A stretch of 6,014 nt of DNA, from assembly GCA_020054355.1 (NCBI GenBank), contig JAGVLI010000729.1, positions 1-6,014 on the forward strand, written 5' to 3'. This document shows, piece by piece, positions 1-5,494 of the stretch. The DNA is from Planctomycetales bacterium (GTDB taxonomy: Bacteria > Planctomycetota > Planctomycetia > Gemmatales > Gemmataceae). Under the pieces are notes generated by a model. It was not told the origin of the DNA, ran no database searches, and saw only the letters and a program-made list of their open reading frames with translations. Every line of letters begins with the position of its first letter. Position 1 is the stretch's first letter. The translations under genes and the position numbers were made by a program.

Positions 1-844
1 GCCCGGCAGCGCGGTGACGGAAGCGGAGCTGTTCGTCTGCGTGGACGTCGATGCCGGAGCGGCGGAAACCTTGGTTCGCCAGGCGTCGACCGTGCAGCGC
101 GACTGGCTGCCCGCCGAGCAAGTCAGCAGTGCCATCGAAGTCTTGTTCGACGAGAAGACCGAACAGGTGTCGGCCCGAAAACGACAGCGCTTTGACGACC
201 TGGTGCTCGAAGAGAGTTTGGCGGCCTTGCCGGATGATGAGAAGGTGGCGCAGGTGCTGGCCGAAGCTGCCGGCCGACGCCTGGAAGCGGTCATGCCGGC
301 TGCCGATTCTCCGGCGGCACTCTACCGGACGCGCGTTCGTTGTTTGCGGCAATGGCTGCCGGACTTGCAGCTGCCCGCACTCGAAGCGGATGACTTGCGC
401 GAATCGTTGACCTGGCTCTGTCGCGGCCGGCGCTCGTTCGCGCAGCTGCGGGCGGGACCGTGGCTGGATGCTTTTCGTAGCCGGTTGACGCACCGCCAGT
501 CGCAGGCCGTGGAACACGAAGCGCCGGAGCGGCTGGAAGTCCCCAGCGGCAGCCGCATCGCCTTGAAATACGAGGAAGGCCGGCCGCCCATCCTCGCCGT
601 GCGCATCCAGGAAGTCTTCGGGCTGCGCGAGACGCCGCGTATCGCGGGCGGACGAGTAGCGATACTGCTTCATTTGCTGGGACCGAATTATCGGCCCCAG
701 CAAGTGACCGACGATCTCGCCAGCTTCTGGAGCAATACCTATCCGCTGATCCGCAAGGAACTGCGCGCCCGTTATCCCAAGCACGCCTGGCCCGAAGACC
801 CGTGGAATGCACCGCCGCAACGTGGTCCACGGCGGCGGTCGTGA
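1..844 (+). CDS. hrpB: ATP-dependent RNA helicase HrpB, C-terminal part (5' end outside window)
   Basis: HrpB is a DEAH-type superfamily 2 helicase; its cellular job in most bacteria is poorly defined. Only the last 280 codons are here, about a third of a typical HrpB of around 800 residues; the helicase core lies to the left. The frame is open to the left edge (first whole codon at base 2), so the GTG at 14 is an internal valine, not a start. The segment ELFVCVDVDAG at about 26-58 matches the post-helicase region of the family. The best signature is the C-terminal HrpB domain: IALKYEEGRPP with VRIQEVFGL (about 554-625), RPQQVTDDLASFW (692-730) and the terminal RYPKHAWPEDP (770-802). All closely resemble the end of E. 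coli HrpB as I remember it. A short basic tail, PRRRS, precedes the TGA at 842-844. The gene converges on the esterase gene with 5 bases between stops. No frameshift is seen. Confidence 0.93.
   Translation, partial: PGSAVTEAELFVCVDVDAGAAETLVRQASTVQRDWLPAEQVSSAIEVLFDEKTEQVSARKRQRFDDLVLEESLAALPDDEKVAQVLAEAAGRRLEAVMPAADSPAALYRTRVRCLRQWLPDLQLPALEADDLRESLTWLCRGRRSFAQLRAGPWLDAFRSRLTHRQSQAVEHEAPERLEVPSGSRIALKYEEGRPPILAVRIQEVFGLRETPRIAGGRVAILLHLLGPNYRPQQVTDDLASFWSNTYPLIRKELRARYPKHAWPEDPWNAPPQRGPRRRS
811..839. terminator. Long hairpin at the hrpB 3' end, between convergent genes
   Basis: ACCGCCGC at 811-818 pairs with GCGGCGGT at 832-839. After a two-base AA bulge (819-820), CGTG at 821-824 pairs with CACG at 828-831, leaving a GTC loop. 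The result is a 12-pair, very GC-rich stem inside the last hrpB codons and just downstream of the esterase stop. No T-run follows on either strand, so it is not a classical intrinsic terminator. It could still act as a 3' stabiliser or pause site for both convergent messages. Some of the symmetry may simply reflect GC-rich coding for the PRRR tail. Confidence 0.3.
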
Positions 845-849
845 ATTGC

Positions 850-2136
850 CTATCCCTTTGGTTTCCCCAGGTGCTTGTCGGCGAAATCGAGGAAGACTTT
901 CCAGTCGTCCTTGGTCATCGAGTGCTTGCCGGGCCGGATGAAATAGCCGAGCTTGCTGTCGATCAGCGTGTTGGTTTCGGGTGCCTTCTTCGCATCGAGT
1001 CCCCCGGCTCCCAGCAGGCGATAGACCGGATCGGCCGCTTGCAGCATCTGAAATTGGCCGTCGGGGTTGGCCCAGGTGTCCTCCACGGCATTGGTGAACA
1101 GCACCGGACGCGGCGCGACGATGGCTGCCAGGCAGTGCTGGTCGAACGGCAAGCGATCCGTCTGGTCGTTGAACTCCTTGAAGGCGCCCGTGAACCAGTG
1201 CGGAAAGCGGTCGTTGATTTGCTTCACCGATTCGCCGATCTTGCCCCGGCTGGGCGCGGTGCCGCCGCAACCCGCCTGGTGCGGCATGGAGATGGCAATG
1301 CGGTCGTCGAAGGCCGCCGCCACCAGGGCGGTCTTGCCCAGCCGCGAATGGCCGACGACGATGATCTTGTCCTTCTCGATGTCCTTGTCCGTCACCAGAT
1401 AATCGACGGCGCGGTGCAGTCCCCACGACCAGGCGGCGATGGTGCCCCAGTCGTGCGGTCCCGGCTTGGCTTCGGCTTTCTTGGGATAGTGCAGCTGCAG
1501 CCGTTCCGGGGCGTCGGGCCGGTCCGGAGCGATGTCGCCGTTGTAGATGGTGGCCAGCGCGTAGCCGCGCTCGATGATCTGCTCGACGTTCCACGCATCG
1601 GCCTGCGTGCCCCGGCTGGCATCCGTCGCCCGGTTGTCCTTGACTCCCGGATAGTTGCCGGGCATCCACGAGGTGCTCAGGCGGATCTTGGGATCGCTCA
1701 AAACGGAGTGATTGCCCCGAAAGTTCAGGCCGAGAAACACCGGCGCCGGTCCTTTGCGGTCATTGGGGACGATCAGCAGCAGATAAATCTTCGGGGTTTC
1801 CGGTGGGCCAAAGCTGAGCGTCACTTCGCGCAGGGTCGCCTTGCCGCCCAGTGCCTGCTTGTCCTCGCGCTCCAGCTTGGCTTCGACCTTGGCCGGCGGC
1901 GCGGGCAGGTAGCCGTACATGTAGTGCTGGAACAGTTGCTTCAGTTCGGGCCGGCGCTTGTCGAGCCACTGTTCCTTGGTGGTCACGCGCTCGCCGTTGA
2001 ACATCACCAGGGGATCGGGCAGGTCCGCGCGGGCGGGCAGCTTCGAGACTTCGGGAAACGATGGCTCGGCGGCAACCCCAGTTTGTCCCGAACCAACAAT
2101 CAGCAACAGCGCTGCGGCAATGAAGGCAGTCCGCAT
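850..2136 (-). CDS. Secreted CE15-type glucuronoyl esterase-like alpha/beta hydrolase
   Basis: Family CE15 esterases cleave the ester between 4-O-methyl-glucuronic acid of xylan and lignin alcohols. Start: ATG at 2136 has GGGAGG at 2143-2148 six bases upstream and gives a clean signal peptide (MR, hydrophobic stretch 4-17, likely cut after VAA at 21-23). A TTG at 2160 is possible but would bury this Shine-Dalgarno. The protein is 428 aa, normal for a bacterial CE15 domain without extra modules. Visible landmarks: the nucleophile motif GHSRLGK (262-268, Ser264, oxyanion Arg265, Lys268), the MPHQAGCGG segment (284-292), AVEDTWANP (350-358, Glu352/Asp353, Trp355) and GKHSM with catalytic His405. 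Spacing from Ser264 to Asp353 (+89) and His405 (+141) agrees with OtCE15A as I recall it. The canonical catalytic Glu (+23) is Gln287 here. The true substrate is unknown; no xylanase lies nearby. It lies 80 bases downstream of the M50 protease gene, on the same strand. Confidence 0.85.
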   Translation of the reverse strand: MRTAFIAAALLLIVGSGQTGVAAEPSFPEVSKLPARADLPDPLVMFNGERVTTKEQWLDKRRPELKQLFQHYMYGYLPAPPAKVEAKLEREDKQALGGKATLREVTLSFGPPETPKIYLLLIVPNDRKGPAPVFLGLNFRGNHSVLSDPKIRLSTSWMPGNYPGVKDNRATDASRGTQADAWNVEQIIERGYALATIYNGDIAPDRPDAPERLQLHYPKKAEAKPGPHDWGTIAAWSWGLHRAVDYLVTDKDIEKDKIIVVGHSRLGKTALVAAAFDDRIAISMPHQAGCGGTAPSRGKIGESVKQINDRFPHWFTGAFKEFNDQTDRLPFDQHCLAAIVAPRPVLFTNAVEDTWANPDGQFQMLQAADPVYRLLGAGGLDAKKAPETNTLIDSKLGYFIRPGKHSMTKDDWKVFLDFADKHLGKPKG

Positions 2137-2142
2137 GATGTT

Positions 2143-2148
2143 CCTCCC
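2143..2148 (-). promoter_or_regulatory. Ribosome binding site deciding the esterase start
   Basis: On the minus strand GGGAGG is followed by AACATC and then ATG (2136). Six-base spacing is near ideal. It selects this ATG over the in-frame TTG at 2160, which lies upstream of the site and would put eight residues in front of the signal peptide. Confidence 0.65.
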
Positions 2149-2180
2149 AGGAGCAGGCAAGGGTCGTCAGGGCTGGGCAG

Positions 2181-2186
2181 AGTATA
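2181..2186 (-). promoter_or_regulatory. Possible -10 element (TATACT) before the esterase gene
   Basis: Read on the minus strand, TATACT (5 of 6 to TATAAT) lies 44 bases upstream of the esterase ATG, in an otherwise GC-rich gap. Transcription would begin near 2174, leaving a leader of about 38 bases that contains the GGGAGG site. No convincing -35 hexamer is present at 17 bases, so the esterase may be read both from here and by read-through from the M50 gene. Confidence 0.3.
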
Positions 2187-2216
2187 CCCGCCAGTCGCGC
2201 CAATCGCGACCATTCA

Positions 2217-3095
2217 TCAACCCCGCTTCCACCAGTCGGCGTCGCGCTCCCACGGGGCGCGCTCGTAACTTTCGTCTTCGAGACGATGCCTGCCGCCCCC
2301 GCCGCCGTAGCGCGCTTGCTGCAACGCTTGCCAGCTGCCATAGGCGAACAGTCCGAAGAAAAGCACGGTGAAGCCGCTGCCCACGCCGAGCAGCGGAATC
2401 AGGGGGGCCTTCATCAGCCAGCTAATCAGGCCGTTGACCGCGATGGTCCCTGCCGTCGCCAGCGACAGGATCAACGACCAGCGCACACCGTTGGCCCGCG
2501 TGAAGTGCTCGAATAGTTCCCGGCTGATCTTGCCGCCGTCGAGCGGCCAGATCGGCAGCAGGTTGACCAGCGCCCAGAGCAGGTTGATCCAGACTAGCTG
2601 CAGCATCAGGAAGTTCAGCCACTCGGGCCAATCGGGGGCGTAGAAATACGGAAACTCCAGCCGGGTCACGCGCTCCCACATCCGCAGCACGGGCGCTGGC
2701 TCGAAGACGGCGATGCCGCCCAGCACCACGCCAATGAGCAGGAACTGTGCTCCCGGTCCCGCGAAGGAAACCGCGATCCGCTGCCCGCGCGTCGGCACGT
2801 CGCCGCTGCCGATGGCCAGGCCGAACAACCCCGCCAGCACGATATGGCCGTCCGCGCCGTAGTAACGGCCGACGACGACGTGGCCCATCTCGTGAATCAG
2901 GATCGACACGAAGGAGACGGCAATCCACACGAAGAGATAGCCGAAGCGCACCGGCGGATCGAGGTCGGGGTCTTGCAAGATGCTGGAGCCGAGAATGATC
3001 GTCGTCAGCCAGAAGAACGGATGCACGCGGATCGCAATGTTGAACAAATTGAAGTTCAGGTCGAATTGCGTCCGCTCCGGCTCGAAGAGATTCAT
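2217..3095 (-). CDS. Site-2-protease-like zinc metalloprotease, M50 family
   Basis: This is a 292-residue polytopic membrane protein. M50 proteases cut substrates inside or near the membrane, often in signalling. The zinc motif HEMGH is at 68-72 (His68, Glu69, His72). The second family motif, with the third zinc ligand, is NLLPIWPLDGG at 178-188 (Asp186). About six hydrophobic segments are visible, near 24-40, 51-72, 107-131, 160-184, 206-228 and 231-254. There is no PDZ or CBS domain, so this is a compact form and differs from RseP. After the last helix comes a short GGGGG stretch (264-268) and a charged, tryptophan-containing tail (269-292). The ATG at 3095 has AGGGA (3104-3108) eight bases upstream. 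The substrate cannot be inferred. It lies 80 bases upstream of the esterase gene and is divergent from the class V enzyme gene. Confidence 0.88.
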   Translation of the reverse strand: MNLFEPERTQFDLNFNLFNIAIRVHPFFWLTTIILGSSILQDPDLDPPVRFGYLFVWIAVSFVSILIHEMGHVVVGRYYGADGHIVLAGLFGLAIGSGDVPTRGQRIAVSFAGPGAQFLLIGVVLGGIAVFEPAPVLRMWERVTRLEFPYFYAPDWPEWLNFLMLQLVWINLLWALVNLLPIWPLDGGKISRELFEHFTRANGVRWSLILSLATAGTIAVNGLISWLMKAPLIPLLGVGSGFTVLFFGLFAYGSWQALQQARYGGGGGRHRLEDESYERAPWERDADWWKRG

Positions 3096-3134
3096 GGCGG
3101 CGGTCCCTGCTGGAGTTGGCGGCGAACTGCTGCG

Positions 3135-3163
3135 ATTCTCTCAGCACCTGGCACCCGCGCCAA
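3135..3163 (-). promoter_or_regulatory. Possible sigma70-like promoter for the M50 protease gene
   Basis: On the minus strand, TTGGCG (3158-3163, 4 of 6 to TTGACA) and GAGAAT (3135-3140, 4 of 6 to TATAAT) are separated by exactly 17 bases. The start would fall near 3128, giving a leader of about 33 bases before the ATG at 3095. The -10 lacks the important first T, so the call is weak. Confidence 0.27.
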
Positions 3164-3169
3164 TGCCCT

Positions 3170-3198
3170 TTGAACCACTTCCCCTTTCCCGCTATGCT
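3170..3198 (+). promoter_or_regulatory. Candidate promoter for the class V enzyme operon, leaderless start
   Basis: TTGAAC at 3170-3175 and TATGCT at 3193-3198 are each 4 of 6 to the sigma70 consensus and are separated by exactly 17 bases. Transcription would begin about 3204-3206, on or beside the ATG at 3205. This fits the absence of any Shine-Dalgarno sequence before that ATG. It lies in the 109-base divergent region (3096-3204) shared with the M50 gene. Confidence 0.42.
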
Positions 3199-3204
3199 GC
3201 TGGC

Positions 3205-4347
3205 ATGGACTGGCAAACGCTACGCGCCGAATTTCCCGTGACCCGCCGCTGGGCCTTCTTCGATCACGCGGCAGTGGCGCCGATTTCGGGCCGCGCCCGC
3301 GAAGCCATGCAAGCCTGGGCCGACGACCTGGCCGAGAATGGCTACCTCAACGAACCGCATTGGCTCCAGCGCATCGAGGAAGTCCGCGCCGCCGCCGCCA
3401 AGTTGCTGAATGCGGAGCCGCTGGACATCGCCTTCGTGAAGAACACCAGCGAGGGCATCGGCATCGTGGCCGAGGGCTTTCCCTGGCAGCCCGGCGACAA
3501 CGCGGTCACGGCGCAGGAGGAGTACCCGGCGAACGTCTATCCCTGGCTGAACTTGCAGCAGCGCGGCGTCGAGGTGCGTTTCGTGCCCAGCCGCGACCGC
3601 CGTCTGTGGGTCGATGACTTCCGCGCACGTATCGACGCCCACACCCGCGTCGTCAGCGTCAGCCAGGTGGAATTCGCCAGCGGATTCCGCAATGACCTCG
3701 ACGCTCTCGGCGAACTCTGCCGGGAGCGCGGCATCTTCTTCTTCGTCGATGCCATTCAGGGGCTGGGCGTCTTGCCCCTGGACGTGCGGCGAACACCCAT
3801 CGACGCACTCGCCGCCGACGGCCATAAATGGCTGCTCGGCCCGGAAGGGCTGGGCATCTTCTGGCTGCGGCGGGAGATGCTGGACCGATTGCACCCGGTC
3901 GGCATCGGCTGGAACAGCGTGGTCGGCGCGCGGGACTTCTCGCGGATCGACTTCACCTTGAAGCCGCACGCCGGCCGCTGGGAAAGCGGCACGCTCAACG
4001 TGGCCGGCATCGCCGGACTGGGCGCGAGCCTGGACCTGATCCTGGAAATCGGCATCCAGCGCATCCACGAACGGGTCATCGAGTTGACGGACTACTTCTG
4101 TGAAAAAGCGGCGGCGGCAGGGTGCGAGGTCTACAGCAGCCGACAGCCAGCGGACAAGTCGGGGATCGTGTCGCTCATCGTACCCGGCGCGGAGTCGCGA
4201 ATGCTGGTCGAACAATGCCGGGCGCGGGGCATCATCATCAATCGTCGCGCCGGGCGGGTGCGCATCAGTCCGCATTGCTACAACACGACGGAAGAGCTGG
4301 ATCGGCTGCTCGAAGGGTTGCGCGGCGCGAGAATTGCGGGACGTTGA
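3205..4347 (+). CDS. Class V aminotransferase-fold PLP-dependent enzyme
   Basis: A 380-residue fold-type I PLP enzyme of the class V family, which includes cysteine desulfurases, isopenicillin-N-epimerase-like proteins and kynureninases. The PLP lysine is Lys208 in ADGHKWLLGPEGLG. Asp182 and Gln185 in VDAIQGLG are the expected cofactor contacts, with NTSEG at 80-84 for phosphate binding and GRWESGTLN at 257-265. The EYPANVYPW segment (106-114) has Tyr107 where SufS has its PLP-stacking His. The end, VRISPHCYNTTEELD (352-366), lacks the SufS loop that carries the catalytic Cys, so this is probably not a true cysteine desulfurase. Its reaction is unknown. ATG 3205 is preferred because homologue-like sequence begins there (LRAEFPVT). 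An in-frame ATG at 3163 would add 14 unlikely residues and overlap the promoter. No ribosome site is visible. It is first in a probable operon, 43 bases before the mgtC-like gene. Confidence 0.85.
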   Translation: MDWQTLRAEFPVTRRWAFFDHAAVAPISGRAREAMQAWADDLAENGYLNEPHWLQRIEEVRAAAAKLLNAEPLDIAFVKNTSEGIGIVAEGFPWQPGDNAVTAQEEYPANVYPWLNLQQRGVEVRFVPSRDRRLWVDDFRARIDAHTRVVSVSQVEFASGFRNDLDALGELCRERGIFFFVDAIQGLGVLPLDVRRTPIDALAADGHKWLLGPEGLGIFWLRREMLDRLHPVGIGWNSVVGARDFSRIDFTLKPHAGRWESGTLNVAGIAGLGASLDLILEIGIQRIHERVIELTDYFCEKAAAAGCEVYSSRQPADKSGIVSLIVPGAESRMLVEQCRARGIIINRRAGRVRISPHCYNTTEELDRLLEGLRGARIAGR

Positions 4348-4377
4348 GGGCGGTGAACAAACGGCTGTGCCGCCTGC

Positions 4378-4383
4378 GAGGGA
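4378..4383 (+). promoter_or_regulatory. Ribosome binding site fixing the MgtC-family start
   Basis: GAGGGA is followed by seven bases and then ATG at 4391. The reading frame is open much further upstream, through the aminotransferase gene, so this site and the start of family similarity together set the true start. Confidence 0.6.
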
Positions 4384-4390
4384 CGTGCGG

Positions 4391-4936
4391 ATGGACTGGA
4401 CCACGGAACTCATGCTTTCGTTTCGATTGGCGCTGGCCGGCTTCCTGGGCGGGCTGATCGGCCTGGACCGCGAATTGACCGGGCACCCCGCCGGCGCGCG
4501 GACCCATGCCACCGTGGCCCTGGGGTCTTGCCTGTTCAGCTTGATTTCCGTTCATCACGGTCAGTCGGTCGGCGCGGATCAGACGCGCATCGCCGCCCAG
4601 GTGGTCAGCGGCATCGGCTTCATCGGCGCGGGCGTCATCATGCGCGATCGCTTCAAGGTCAAGGGCCTGACCACGGCAGCCTCGCTCTGGACGACGGCCT
4701 CCATCGGCATGGCGGCCGGCTACGGCTACTACATCCTGACTTTCGTCGCGTCGGGCCTTGTGCTGAGCGTGCTCTTCCTGCAATATTTCTCGTGGTGGCA
4801 GCGCTTGACACTGGACCTCGAAAAGAAGAAGCCCAAAGAACCCGGCACTCTGACCAAGGCGCAGCAGCGCGGCGACTATCAGAATGACAAAACCGGCGCG
4901 CAGGAAAGCGACGCCCAAAAGACCGCTGGAGAGTGA
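4391..4936 (+). CDS. MgtC/SapB-family inner-membrane protein, short form
   Basis: A 181-residue membrane protein. MgtC relatives are linked to magnesium limitation, acid stress and, in Salmonella, inhibition of the F1Fo ATP synthase; most environmental members have no proven role. Family features: GFLGGLIGLDREL (17-29) with conserved Asp26, Arg27 and Glu28, then AGARTHATVALG (34-45), SGIGFIGAGVI (73-83) and KGLTTAASLWTTASIGMA (91-108). Hydrophobic segments lie near 7-24, 38-54, 68-84, 95-110 and 112-132. The C-terminal soluble ACT-like domain of Salmonella MgtC (about 230 aa in all) is absent. Instead there is a hydrophilic, Lys/Gln-rich tail at 144-181, so it is nearer the SapB-type short proteins. 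GAGGGA gives good ribosome binding. The stop lies 5 bases before the coaD ATG, which implies co-translation. A magnesium-responsive leader is not evident. Confidence 0.87.
   Translation: MDWTTELMLSFRLALAGFLGGLIGLDRELTGHPAGARTHATVALGSCLFSLISVHHGQSVGADQTRIAAQVVSGIGFIGAGVIMRDRFKVKGLTTAASLWTTASIGMAAGYGYYILTFVASGLVLSVLFLQYFSWWQRLTLDLEKKKPKEPGTLTKAQQRGDYQNDKTGAQESDAQKTAGE
4928..4933 (+). promoter_or_regulatory. Ribosome binding site for coaD inside the mgtC-like 3' end
   Basis: GGAGAG sits in the last codons of the upstream gene, eight bases before ATG 4942. It supports that ATG over the GTG at 4933, which overlaps both this site and the upstream stop codon. Confidence 0.6.
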
Positions 4937-4941
4937 ATCCC

Positions 4942-5436
4942 ATGAGTGCCCGCGTGGCCGTCTACACCGGCGTCTTCGACCCGGTCCACTTCGGTCATAT
5001 CGACGTGATCCGGCGCGGCAGCCGGCTGTACGACCGGCTGGTGGTCGGCGTCGGCATCAATCCGGAAAAGACCAGCTACTTCAGCCTGGAAGAACGAGTG
5101 GAGTTGGTCCGCCGCTTGGCACTGCCGCTGGGTAATGTCGAAGTGCGGCCGTTCACCGGGCTGGCGGTGCAGTTCGTCCGCGAGGTCGGCTCCCGTGTCA
5201 TGTTTCGGGGCCTGCGCACCCTGAGCGACATGGAATACGAGTTCAGTATGTCGCTGACCAATCGCAACCTCGATCCGGAAATCGAGACCGTCTTCCTGAT
5301 GGCCAAGGAAGACCTGTCGTATATTTCCAGCTCGCTGATCCGCCAGATCGCCGTCTTCGGCGGCGCGCTCGAGAAGTTCGTGCCCGACGAAGTGAAGGAG
5401 GCGCTGCTCGCGCGCGTCCGGCAGAAACAAAAATAG
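4942..5436 (+). CDS. coaD: Phosphopantetheine adenylyltransferase (PPAT)
   Basis: CoaD transfers AMP from ATP to 4'-phosphopantetheine to make dephospho-CoA, the penultimate step of CoA synthesis, in the cytoplasm. At 164 aa it has normal family length. The nucleotidyltransferase loop reads TGVFDPVHFGH (9-19) with catalytic His19. Lys43 in NPEKTSYF corresponds to E. coli Lys42, and FRGLR (88-92) supplies Arg89 and Arg92. DMEYEF (96-101) and YISSSLIRQIA (127-137) are CoaD signatures and exclude NadD or other small nucleotidyltransferases. The oddity is Val11 where E. coli has Thr10 (PGTFDP). Start ATG 4942 is chosen for its GGAGAG site. The C-terminus (RQKQK) is A-rich at the DNA level and doubles as the T-tract of a terminator read from the other strand. 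Probably the last gene of the operon. Confidence 0.95.
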   Translation: MSARVAVYTGVFDPVHFGHIDVIRRGSRLYDRLVVGVGINPEKTSYFSLEERVELVRRLALPLGNVEVRPFTGLAVQFVREVGSRVMFRGLRTLSDMEYEFSMSLTNRNLDPEIETVFLMAKEDLSYISSSLIRQIAVFGGALEKFVPDEVKEALLARVRQKQK

Positions 5437-5461
5437 CCCGCAGCATCGAAGACTGCGGGCT
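5425..5461. terminator. Hairpin terminator between coaD and the aldo/keto reductase, best on the - strand
   Basis: AGCCCGCAG (5435-5443) pairs perfectly with CTGCGGGCT (5453-5461) around a nine-base loop. Read on the minus strand, the stem is followed by A, five T, G, three T (5434 down to 5425), a good intrinsic terminator for the aldo/keto reductase gene. On the plus strand it is followed only by GTCAATTTCAATT, so it stops coaD transcription less surely. The stem starts inside the coaD TAG stop (5434-5436). Confidence 0.8.
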
Positions 5462-5494
5462 GTCAATTTCAATTCTCGATCCCAGACGGAGTAA

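Noticed and set aside
2194..2210. Inverted repeat GTCGCG / CGCGAC between the M50 and esterase genes
   Set aside because: Only six pairs with a five-base loop and no T-run on the minus strand. In GC-rich DNA this is weak evidence for a terminator or operator, though its position 6 bases after the M50 stop is suggestive.
802..2268. Long plus-strand open frame (about 488 codons) opposite the esterase gene
   Set aside because: It is antisense to a gene with clear family motifs and a signal peptide. Its own translation shows no recognisable domain, and long antisense frames are common in GC-rich DNA.
2980..3204. Upstream extension of the class V enzyme reading frame
   Set aside because: The extension overlaps the divergent M50 gene and the promoter region, and family-like sequence begins only at the ATG at 3205.
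4362..4372. Small hairpin CGGC-TGT-GCCG in the leader of the MgtC-family gene
   Set aside because: Four pairs only. It is too short to support an attenuator or magnesium riboswitch, and no such leader structure or leader peptide is visible in the 43-base gap.
3220..4512. Long minus-strand open frame (about 430 codons) opposite the class V enzyme
   Set aside because: Low-complexity, shadow-like composition with no motif. The opposite strand encodes a convincing PLP enzyme and the MgtC-family start.
4933..4941. GTG start for coaD overlapping the preceding stop codon (GTGA)
   Set aside because: The GGAGAG site ends at 4933 and suits ATG 4942. The extra residues MNP are not needed for a CoaD N-terminus.
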